Assembly: GCA_017861495.1 (NCBI GenBank) | Contig: JAGFXW010000143.1 | Location: forward strand, 1-6,584 | From: Bacillota bacterium | GTDB taxonomy: Bacteria; Bacillota_C; Negativicutes; CTSoil-072 | Reading direction: 5' to 3' | Length of the DNA stretch: 6,584 nt | Part shown: piece after piece, positions 1 to 5,922 of the stretch | How positions within the stretch are numbered: position 1 is the first letter of the stretch | Layout of the letters: each line of letters starts with the position of its first letter | The notes under the pieces: generated by a model | The model's input: only the letters and a program-made list of their open reading frames with translations | Database searches by the model: none | Told to the model about the DNA's origin: nothing | Translations under genes and position numbers: made by a program

Positions 1-6
1 TCCTTA
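1..6 (-). promoter_or_regulatory. Possible ribosome-binding site of a following gene beyond the window
   Basis: After the stop codon of the small membrane-protein gene (15-13) the minus strand reads TGTGAATAAGGA up to the window edge. TAAGGA (6-1) resembles a Shine-Dalgarno sequence and no terminator precedes it, so a further same-strand gene may start just outside. This rests on six bases only. Confidence 0.2.
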
Positions 7-12
7 TTCACA

Positions 13-552
13 TTATTGGCCGCGCAATGATTTTCCGGCCGTCCGGACAAGATCCTGCATCTGGTCCGGCGTTAATACCACATCCTTGTCCGACTTTCGT
101 TCCGTAATGCTGACGAAAGTTTCCGCTTTGGCAGAGGTCTGTACAGTTGCCTGCACCGGCTGCTGCCTGGTCAATTTGGAATCTTGAGTCTGAGTGGAGA
201 GGACTGTTTCCACCCGTTGTGACGACGGTGAAGACTTCGCTATTTGACTGTCAGCCGGCATTTGCACCACAATCGACGGTTGGCGATGCAAACTCCAATA
301 TGCGCCGCCAATCCCCGCTGCCGTTACTGCAAACGCCAGACAAAAAGCAAGGCCCTGCTTCAGCAGAGGGTACCGATAGCGCCACTGCCGGGAACGGTTC
401 GTTTCCTGCGCATGCCGCAATTCAGCCTGCGCCAATAACAAATCCAGTTCGCCGCGGACATCACGATCTTGACCGAACGAATCTTCGGCCTGCAATAACC
501 ATTGCCGGGCTGCCTTTAAGTGCTTTGACGTATGTCGTTTGATTTCCGTCAT
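13..552 (-). CDS. Single-pass membrane protein of unknown family; possible anti-sigma or envelope-sensing partner of the adjacent sigma factor
   Basis: A 179-residue protein that I do not recognise. Residues 1-62 are hydrophilic and probably helical, rich in Arg, Gln, Leu and Ala. Residues about 67-88 (GLAFCLAFAVTAAGIGGAYW and the next two) form one hydrophobic span, with basic residues just before it (RQWRYR), which predicts a cytoplasmic N-terminus. Residues 90-179 would lie outside the membrane: a Ser/Thr/Gln-rich, low-complexity linker (about 100-145), then a more structured-looking end with TPDQMQDLVR. The ATG at 552 is chosen because a GGGGTGG-type ribosome-binding site precedes it; the in-frame ATG at 576 has no such site and sits inside a palindrome. 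The gene follows the sigma gene on the same strand after 156 bases. A cytoplasmic domain, one span and an outer domain is the usual topology of membrane anti-sigma factors, but no zinc-binding HxxxCxxC motif or other anti-sigma signature is visible, so this role is inference only. The gene is very likely real; its function is unknown. Confidence 0.8.
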   Translation of the reverse strand: MTEIKRHTSKHLKAARQWLLQAEDSFGQDRDVRGELDLLLAQAELRHAQETNRSRQWRYRYPLLKQGLAFCLAFAVTAAGIGGAYWSLHRQPSIVVQMPADSQIAKSSPSSQRVETVLSTQTQDSKLTRQQPVQATVQTSAKAETFVSITERKSDKDVVLTPDQMQDLVRTAGKSLRGQ

Positions 553-555
553 TTT

Positions 556-565
556 CACCACCCCT
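556..565 (-). promoter_or_regulatory. Ribosome-binding site that fixes the start of the small membrane-protein gene
   Basis: On the minus strand AGGGGTGGTG lies just before AAA-ATG, with its GGGGTGG core 5 bases from the ATG at 552. The alternative ATG at 576 has only pyrimidine-rich or palindromic sequence before it. This supports a 179-residue product over a 187-residue one. Confidence 0.65.
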
Positions 566-572
566 ATGTTGA

Positions 573-592
573 CCATGACTATATAGTCACGG
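573..592. promoter_or_regulatory. Palindromic candidate operator, TGACTATATAGTCA core
   Basis: Bases 576-589 read TGACTATATAGTCA, a perfect 14-base palindrome. One mismatched pair further out (575/590) it extends by CC/GG to 20 bases (573-592). It lies 24-37 bases upstream of the ATG at 552, where a promoter or transcription start would be expected, and contains TATAGT, a 5/6 match to the -10 consensus, but no convincing -35 is found 17 bases upstream. The size and symmetry are typical of a site for a dimeric helix-turn-helix repressor (TetR- or MarR-like). The regulator is not in the window, so the role is inferred from symmetry and position alone. Confidence 0.45.
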
Positions 593-616
593 AAATAGGC
601 TTATTTCTGGCTGTCG

Positions 617-631
617 TATTTATGCCAAATA
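617..631. repeat. Inverted repeat TATTT-N5-AAATA, copy 1
   Basis: TATTT ATGCC AAATA, with arms of 5 bases and a spacer of 5. It lies in the spacer between the sigma gene and the small membrane-protein gene. A second, closely similar copy is centred 41 bases away (657-673). The similarity extends through the spacer (GTATTTATGCCAAATA against GTATTTTGCCCAAATA), so this is a repeated element and not only AT-rich symmetry. It may be a protein-binding site. Confidence 0.4.
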
Positions 632-656
632 TCTGGATTTACGGGAAATAATCACG

Positions 657-673
657 GTATTTTGCCCAAATAC
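657..673. repeat. Inverted repeat GTATTT-N5-AAATAC, copy 2
   Basis: GTATTT TGCCC AAATAC, with perfect 6-base arms and a 5-base spacer. It begins 36 bases downstream of the sigma gene's stop codon in the direction of transcription. The centre-to-centre distance to copy 1 is 41 bases, close to four helical turns, which would put both sites on the same face of the DNA. As an RNA hairpin it is weak and has no following U-run, so it is a poor terminator candidate. Confidence 0.4.
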
Positions 674-708
674 TCCTTTTTACTGCTGTTTTTCAAAAAA
701 CCGTCATT

Positions 709-1350
709 TTATTTATTCTGCATAAAGCGGGACAGCATGCCGCGAATGCGGCGGATGCCTTGCCGCTGCAAGCGATACATGTGGGAAATGCTGATCTGAA
801 GGGTATCGGCCATTTGGCGCGCTTCAAAATCCTCCAAATACACTCCGCTCAACACTTCTTTCTCTTTCGCCGGCAGCCGCTGCAAAGCCTGCTGGACTTG
901 CTGGAGGAGCAAATTGTGTTCTACCTGGCGGGAAACGTCAGCTTTACTATCAACCAAACAATCCGCCAGCGTGCGTTGGTGGTCATCCTCAGTTAACGGA
1001 CTGTCGATATGCACATAATCATGGCGGCCTTCTTTTTGGATATAGGTAAGGATTCGCCCTCGAATGCGGTGCAAAGCGAATAAACTGAACGCGACGCCTC
1101 GATCCGGATCATAATTTTCCGCGGCTTCAATTAATCCGACCGTTCCTTCCTGAATAATATCCATAACCCGGCTTTCATCGCTGCGCCAACTCACCGCCGC
1201 TTTAAATACCAACGGCTGGTATTGTTCAATCAACCTTCGCCGGCAATCCAAATCGCCTTGCTTTTTATAGGCCTGCCAAAGCCGTTGTTCTTCTTCCGGC
1301 TCCAACAATGTTATTTTTTTCAGTTCTTGCAGATAGGCTTGCAGAGACAT
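709..1350 (-). CDS. Sigma-70 family RNA polymerase sigma factor, small, region 3 reduced
   Basis: A 213-residue sigma factor that would direct RNA polymerase core to a specific promoter set. Residues 1-41 resemble region 1.2 (SLQAYLQELKKITLLEPEEE). Residues about 42-110 are region 2, with the conserved core-binding stretch DIIQEGTVGLIEAAENYDPD followed by RGVAFSLFALHRIRGRI, the -10 recognition and melting part. HIDSPLTEDD...LADCLVD (114-134) resembles the region 3.2 linker. Residues 156-208 are region 4, with a helix-turn-helix at about 175-203 (ARQMADTLQISISHMYRLQR). The globular regions 3.0/3.1 appear to be missing, so it lies between classical group 3 factors and the short ECF type; it is not a housekeeping factor. 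The start at 1350 has an AGGGGAGAG site 8 bases upstream. An in-frame extension to 1446 would overlap tamB and has no such support. It lies 62 bases behind tamB with no visible terminator between, so co-transcription is likely. The regulon is unknown. Confidence 0.92.
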   Translation of the reverse strand: MSLQAYLQELKKITLLEPEEEQRLWQAYKKQGDLDCRRRLIEQYQPLVFKAAVSWRSDESRVMDIIQEGTVGLIEAAENYDPDRGVAFSLFALHRIRGRILTYIQKEGRHDYVHIDSPLTEDDHQRTLADCLVDSKADVSRQVEHNLLLQQVQQALQRLPAKEKEVLSGVYLEDFEARQMADTLQISISHMYRLQRQGIRRIRGMLSRFMQNK

Positions 1351-1358
1351 ACCAGTCA

Positions 1359-1367
1359 CTCTCCCCT
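1359..1367 (-). promoter_or_regulatory. Ribosome-binding site that fixes the sigma factor start
   Basis: AGGGGAGAG on the minus strand, 8 bases before the ATG at 1350. It favours the 213-residue form over a 245-residue reading frame that would begin inside the end of tamB and add 32 residues lacking sigma-factor character. Confidence 0.65.
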
Positions 1368-1412
1368 GACGACTGCTATACCGAAAACAATCGTCGCTTT
1401 CTTGCCGTAATC

Positions 1413-4400
1413 TTAGAATGTATAGCGGGCTTCCAGACCGATCCACCTGCGGTTCTGGTCATCCGAAGCACCGGTTAGGCTGATCCTGCGGGTCAGGTCA
1501 TAACGGATGGAAAAACTGTTTCCTTCATACGAGGCGACTCCCCGCGTGTAACTGAGATACAGCCGGTCCGTCAGGTATTTGCCAATTTTTACGCTGTAGG
1601 CCTGCTTATTAAAGTTAGTGGAGGAATTTGTGCCTGTCCACAACAGGCTCTCCGAAGACGATCCTTCAATGAACCGGAATTCATCCAAACCGAATACATT
1701 GCGGAAAGAGGCCTCCATTTCGTTCATAAACGCCATCTGAAGCCCGGTACTCATCAATCCCACCGCTTCATCACGGCCCAAACCGGAATCGCGCACAGCC
1801 CCTTGTGTGTTCGCCTGTTCGGTATACCGGCTGCGCAGCGTGAGCAATGATAAGATTTCCTGCTGGTTCATCGCCGGTTCCGACGTCAAATGAATATCAA
1901 TTTGCTGAAGGGACCCGCTCGCATTCAGGTACACCTTGGTTTGCGATAAACTAGTTTCTGCAACCAGTTTCACCGTTGGCTCCATCGAACCTTCCCGCAA
2001 AAAATGCACAGTCGCGTAGCGGACCCGGAACGGCGTGCGAAGATAACTGACCGTTCCCCGTACGGCCCGCAACCCACCGGTAACGGATGGCTGCTGGCTG
2101 GTGCCGGTTATTTTAATTTTCCCTTCCGCCCAAATATCGTACATGTACGGATTATAGAAATGAACCCGCGGCAGAGTTGCCGCTTCCACATCCAACCCGA
2201 TATCCAGTTCGGATTGGGTCATCTCCGGCAGGGCGGGAATGTTGATCATATCATTTTCAAATTCCAGTTTCCCCCGCAGCAACGGCTTGCCATTGGCCTC
2301 CAACAAGCGCAGGCTGCCGTTCACCGGCCCTTGAAAATATTTGTGGTTCAACGCCAGATGGTTCAGCGTCAAATCCAGATCATAATTTCCTAACATTAAA
2401 TTTTTCAAACTCATAGAGCCTTCCATGTGGAACGAGCCTTTACCCATTTGTCCCGCGAAAGACTTCAGTCTAATTGTATCACCTTCCAGTTGAATATCAA
2501 GAACCATTTTTTGAATGGGATCGTCTAACGCTTTCAGTTTTGCAGTGCCTTCAGCAATACTGATACCGCCGCGGAAGTCCGGACTCGCCAATGTTCCGCC
2601 GATTGTCACTTCGCCGTGCATCGGCCCGGTCGCCCAGGAAACTTCTTTGGTCAGCCAGGGAAGGATGCGTAAATCTGCCTGATCCAGACGCAATTTAATA
2701 TCCATTTGTTCGGTCGAGGAAAGTTTTGCATCCTTATCGGCCTGCAAAGCAGCCAGCGGCACCCGGCCATAGGCACTAGTCCGGTAGGGCCCTTTGGACA
2801 GGAACAATTGGCTGATGTCAATATTTTCCTTTTCGTAAATAAACAAACCATACAATTGATCGAAGATTGCGCTTCCTACTCCGCCATTCGTAATATCTAA
2901 GGATACCGCAGCATACGGTGACTTGGCCGTACCGGATATCTGGGCCGAAATATTCAATTGCCCCTTCACGTCCATCGAAGAATTCAGCCAAGCCTTCAAG
3001 ATGCCGGCATCAATATTACGGCCGCCGATTTCCAAAGCCAGCGGTCCGTTTAGATCGGCCGTTCCTTGCGCTGCCAAAATACCGTTGCCTTGTTTGGCCA
3101 TAAATTGGTGCAGCGAAAGCACATTATTCTCCAGTGTCGCATCGATATCAATCTTATCCAACGGATAGTTTTTTACATTGCCGTTGATCAAGTTGCCGGT
3201 AATACGAAGACCAGGGTTCTCCAGGGTGCCATTAATAACGATCTGGCCGTTCAATCTTCCGTCTACTCCCGGAGCCCTGACGTTTAACATCGCCAGGATA
3301 GCGGCTAATTGGCCGTTGTCAACCAGAATATTGCCGTTGATCCCATTAGACGGCCATTCCAACCCGCCTAGAACAATTACTTTGCTTTGCCCCTGTTTAA
3401 AAGTAAGGTTAGGAATGTCAATCCCCGTGCGGCTGACACCAATCGTTGCCACAGCGGTTTCAATTGGCTGCGAATTCAGGACCAGGCGGTCCGCCGCCAA
3501 CTGTCCTTCCAAACGCGGGTCCGACAATGTTCCCTGCACACGGCCATTGAAACTGGCCATGCCGTCAACCGGATACGGAGCGCCAACCGGCAGCCGGGCC
3601 AAATCAATGTCGTGCGCTTGAATACGAATATCCAGACGATTGGCCGCATCAATCTGCCCCTCCGCCTGTGCTTGCAATTCCAGTGCATTGACTGTCAAAT
3701 TTTCAAACCGGGTGACGCCGTCCTGTCTCTGGTAGCTGCCTTCGATTTTCGAGATAAGATGCCCGCGGAAACTCCCATCCGTCAAGACAACATGCCCCAC
3801 AGCGTTCAAGTTATCGAAAGAGCCGCTGATCAGCACTTCATTATCCACATTGCCCGTCAATTGCTCTTCCGGCGCAAAAATTTTTACCAGGTTTTCCGCC
3901 CGGACTTGCCGGGAAACTATTTTTAACGCAACCGGACGGTTTCCGTCCAGGCCGATCGTCCCTGCTACTTCATGGCTGGCCAGTCCGTTAACCAAACGGC
4001 CGTCCAAAATTGCCGCACTGTGGCGGTTCAATTGCAACCGCCCGGAAAGCTGCTGGTAGGGTTGATACAGGACTTGACCATCCACCGCAGCAAAATAACC
4101 TTGGAATTCCGGTTCAGCCGGCGCTCCGGTGACCGTTCCCGTAAAAGAAGCTTTGCCTGCCAAATCACTTCCAGCGGTTAAACCGGCACCGGCCAGTTCG
4201 GCCATCTGTAAATCTTGACCGCGAACCGTAACATTCCACCCATCATTATTTACCGCCCCGGCAGCAATGACATAGCCGCCGCCGGCATCAGCCGTCAGGT
4301 AATCCAACGTTAGCGATCCTTGGCGCCAGTAAAATCCGGCATAAACATCCTTTATAGGAATCCCGGATATCTGCCCGGACCTCATGGCCGCCGCCCCATT

Positions 4401-5756
4401 TACCTGCATTTGGCTGTATCCTGCCCCGACTGTTGAAATATCGGCTTGAAAATCAAAGGCGCCGTTCGCGTTCATTGAATCCGCTGAAACCAAACTGCTC
4501 AGTGGTTCCACCTGAAGTTGTTTTCCCGTAACCCGAAGGTGGAGCGATTGCCCGGCTATATCCACCTGCCCGCTCGCCGCAACTTTGCCGCCAAATACTA
4601 CGGCCTGCGCATCGTCGAGCAGCAGAGTCTGCCCGGAATAGCGAAACTGCGTCCTTGCATCCGAAATAGTGTATCCTTGCACTTCCCCCTGCGGCAACGC
4701 CGCTTCCCCGGTAAGAACCGGCGCTGAAGGCGTCCCCGCCACTTGAACCTGGAAGGCAGCCAGCCCCTTTACCGGAACTTGCGTCGACAACGCTTGCACA
4801 TCACAGGCCGTGGAAGATACCGTCACATCAAATACCGGCTCGGAACCGCTAATGTCAATTTGTCCTTGAAGTTTCAACGGCTGCCCGGCAAAAGAGGCCG
4901 TCGTATTATAAAAGCGCACGGATTTTTCAGTAAAAGCAATTCTGCCGGCTGCATCAGTAACAGCAAAATCACCTAATTTTCCAGCTACCCCGTCTAACGA
5001 CGCTTCACCGGCATACACAAGCGAGTTATTCTCATACTGCGCAAAAACGGAAAGTTGGTTCACAGTTCCTGCCGTCAAAGCGGCATTGTTGATTGCCGGC
5101 AGGAGGGAAAGATAATCCTCCAATACAATATGGTCCGCAATAACTTCCAGCCAGCTGTGGCCTTTACGGTTCACTGTCCCCTCGATTTGAAAGGTTGTTT
5201 TGTCCTGGTTGCCGGCAAAAGTCAGCGCAATCGACGGGTAACCGGAAAAATCGGCGTTCCCCCGCAGTCCCTCAACTGTCCATTGACGTTCCGGAGTGGA
5301 AACCGTAACAACAGCATCCTTAAGAAGGATCCGGCCATGGAATACCGTCTCCTCTTCTTTCGTTTGCTCGGTAAAATCTTCTATATTCCAGCGGCCGCTG
5401 CTTTCGCGGCGCAAAAATACAGCCGTGCCCGTTACGTTCACGTCCGTCAGGGCTTCCATAACAGGCCGGCCCCGCAGGATGTCCAGAACATTAACAGAAA
5501 CCGAAATCGTTCCGCCCTTCAGCATTTCGCGGCCTTGTTTATCATAGATGGTAAGGTCATGCAGAGCCAAAGAGTTCCAGTCTTTAATTTCAATCGAACT
5601 CAATTCGATGTTTGTACCTAATGCCTTACCCAATTCGTCAGCCAAAGTGGATTCCACCCGCGATAGAATGGCACGATAGTTCATCTGCCAATAAACAGCC
5701 ACTCCGGCCAAAAGGAGACAGGCTGCCAAGACAATCGCAATCACTTTTCGCCGCAT
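1413..5756 (-). CDS. tamB: TamB-type inter-membrane bridge protein (translocation/assembly module TamB, DUF490 family)
   Basis: A 1447-residue protein, longer than E. coli TamB (about 1260). It starts with MRRK and one hydrophobic span (residues 5-23) that would anchor it in the inner membrane. The rest is Gly-rich, beta-strand-rich sequence expected to form a long lipid-lined groove across the periplasm. A recurring unit with a G-T-x-x-x-P signature appears at residues 341, 540, 742, 843, 942, 1054 and 1218, with weaker copies between. The C-terminal family domain spans about 1090-1447 and includes MNQQEILSLL (1296-1305), GLDEFRF (1356-1362), GKYLTDRLYLSYTRG (1392-1406) and a final aromatic ARYTF, like the last strand of outer-membrane proteins. 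In Proteobacteria TamB partners with TamA or BamA and is linked to phospholipid transport and outer-membrane protein assembly; no such partner gene is in this window. The ATG at 5756 has GGAGGT 4 bases upstream. A terminator separates it from the TolC gene, so it probably has its own promoter. The identification is firm; the exact cargo in this organism is inferred. Confidence 0.95.
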   Translation of the reverse strand: MRRKVIAIVLAACLLLAGVAVYWQMNYRAILSRVESTLADELGKALGTNIELSSIEIKDWNSLALHDLTIYDKQGREMLKGGTISVSVNVLDILRGRPVMEALTDVNVTGTAVFLRRESSGRWNIEDFTEQTKEEETVFHGRILLKDAVVTVSTPERQWTVEGLRGNADFSGYPSIALTFAGNQDKTTFQIEGTVNRKGHSWLEVIADHIVLEDYLSLLPAINNAALTAGTVNQLSVFAQYENNSLVYAGEASLDGVAGKLGDFAVTDAAGRIAFTEKSVRFYNTTASFAGQPLKLQGQIDISGSEPVFDVTVSSTACDVQALSTQVPVKGLAAFQVQVAGTPSAPVLTGEAALPQGEVQGYTISDARTQFRYSGQTLLLDDAQAVVFGGKVAASGQVDIAGQSLHLRVTGKQLQVEPLSSLVSADSMNANGAFDFQADISTVGAGYSQMQVNGAAAMRSGQISGIPIKDVYAGFYWRQGSLTLDYLTADAGGGYVIAAGAVNNDGWNVTVRGQDLQMAELAGAGLTAGSDLAGKASFTGTVTGAPAEPEFQGYFAAVDGQVLYQPYQQLSGRLQLNRHSAAILDGRLVNGLASHEVAGTIGLDGNRPVALKIVSRQVRAENLVKIFAPEEQLTGNVDNEVLISGSFDNLNAVGHVVLTDGSFRGHLISKIEGSYQRQDGVTRFENLTVNALELQAQAEGQIDAANRLDIRIQAHDIDLARLPVGAPYPVDGMASFNGRVQGTLSDPRLEGQLAADRLVLNSQPIETAVATIGVSRTGIDIPNLTFKQGQSKVIVLGGLEWPSNGINGNILVDNGQLAAILAMLNVRAPGVDGRLNGQIVINGTLENPGLRITGNLINGNVKNYPLDKIDIDATLENNVLSLHQFMAKQGNGILAAQGTADLNGPLALEIGGRNIDAGILKAWLNSSMDVKGQLNISAQISGTAKSPYAAVSLDITNGGVGSAIFDQLYGLFIYEKENIDISQLFLSKGPYRTSAYGRVPLAALQADKDAKLSSTEQMDIKLRLDQADLRILPWLTKEVSWATGPMHGEVTIGGTLASPDFRGGISIAEGTAKLKALDDPIQKMVLDIQLEGDTIRLKSFAGQMGKGSFHMEGSMSLKNLMLGNYDLDLTLNHLALNHKYFQGPVNGSLRLLEANGKPLLRGKLEFENDMINIPALPEMTQSELDIGLDVEAATLPRVHFYNPYMYDIWAEGKIKITGTSQQPSVTGGLRAVRGTVSYLRTPFRVRYATVHFLREGSMEPTVKLVAETSLSQTKVYLNASGSLQQIDIHLTSEPAMNQQEILSLLTLRSRYTEQANTQGAVRDSGLGRDEAVGLMSTGLQMAFMNEMEASFRNVFGLDEFRFIEGSSSESLLWTGTNSSTNFNKQAYSVKIGKYLTDRLYLSYTRGVASYEGNSFSIRYDLTRRISLTGASDDQNRRWIGLEARYTF

Positions 5757-5760
5757 AGCA

Positions 5761-5766
5761 ACCTCC
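5761..5766 (-). promoter_or_regulatory. Strong ribosome-binding site of tamB
   Basis: GGAGGT on the minus strand, 4 bases before the ATG at 5756. It is a near-perfect Shine-Dalgarno sequence and confirms the start that gives the expected N-terminal membrane anchor. Confidence 0.75.
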
Positions 5767-5802
5767 AGCTATTCTTTCCGATTTACGAAGTATTTCGCCA
5801 CT

Positions 5803-5817
5803 GGAAGAAGACCTTCC
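5803..5817. repeat. Short inverted repeat GGAAG-N5-CTTCC in the tamB leader
   Basis: Perfect 5-base arms around AAGAC, starting 46 bases upstream of the tamB ATG and downstream of the TolC terminator. A second small symmetry, CGAA-GTAT-TTCG, lies at 5786-5797. Either could be a regulator site or a leader hairpin, but arms this short also arise by chance. In the rest of the 5757-5852 spacer the only promoter-like element I see is GATAAT near 5833, without a recognisable -35. Confidence 0.25.
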
Positions 5818-5852
5818 TTTATTGGCAGCAAGATTATCCACGCAGGAACAGA

Positions 5853-5876
5853 GAAAGCCGGTTTTCACCGGCTTTC
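5853..5876 (-). terminator. Hairpin terminator after the TolC-family gene
   Basis: The minus-strand transcript contains GAAAGCCGGT-GAAA-ACCGGCTTTC: a perfect 10-base-pair stem closed by a GAAA (GNRA-type) tetraloop, 46 bases after the stop codon. The 3' side runs into TCTGTT, a broken U-tract, so termination may be incomplete. Upstream A-rich and downstream T-rich stem ends are typical of intrinsic terminators. It falls between two same-strand genes and so separates the TolC and tamB transcripts at least partly. Confidence 0.7.
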
Positions 5877-5922
5877 AACTCAAGACCTGCAACTGCTTTT
5901 ATTTATCGAGAAACTGCCGAAA

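Noticed and set aside
147..542. Plus-strand open frame of 131 codons opposite the small membrane-protein gene
   Set aside because: The minus-strand frame has a ribosome-binding site, a clear membrane span with flanking basic residues and a same-strand gene context. The plus-strand translation is Pro/Ala-rich without structure, so it was not called.
688..701. GTTTTT-CA-AAAAAC symmetry just after the sigma gene, as a terminator
   Set aside because: The stem is A/T only except for one G-C pair and the loop is 2 bases, too small for a normal hairpin; no U-run follows. It is not a credible terminator.
1351..1412. A separate promoter or terminator between tamB and the sigma gene
   Set aside because: TATAGC and TTGTTT hexamers occur, but not at usable spacing, and the only symmetry (GACGA...TCGTC, loop 18) is weak. 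Nothing supports a call.
1351..1446. N-terminal extension of the sigma factor to 1446
   Set aside because: It would overlap the end of tamB by about 34 bases, has no ribosome-binding site, and the added 32 residues do not resemble sigma region 1.
3387..3926. Plus-strand open frame of 179 codons inside tamB
   Set aside because: It lies wholly opposite a well-supported tamB reading frame, has no recognisable domain or good ribosome-binding site, and is best explained as a shadow of the coding strand.
5055..5621. Plus-strand open frame of 188 codons inside the 5' part of tamB
   Set aside because: It overlaps conserved tamB sequence on the other strand, and its translation is basic and compositionally odd with no family features. 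It is a shadow frame.
5718..5756. Lipobox-like LAAC at residues 10-13 of TamB, suggesting a lipoprotein
   Set aside because: The hydrophobic stretch continues for about ten residues past the Cys (LLLAGVAVYW), which fits an uncleaved membrane anchor as in known TamB proteins better than a lipoprotein signal.
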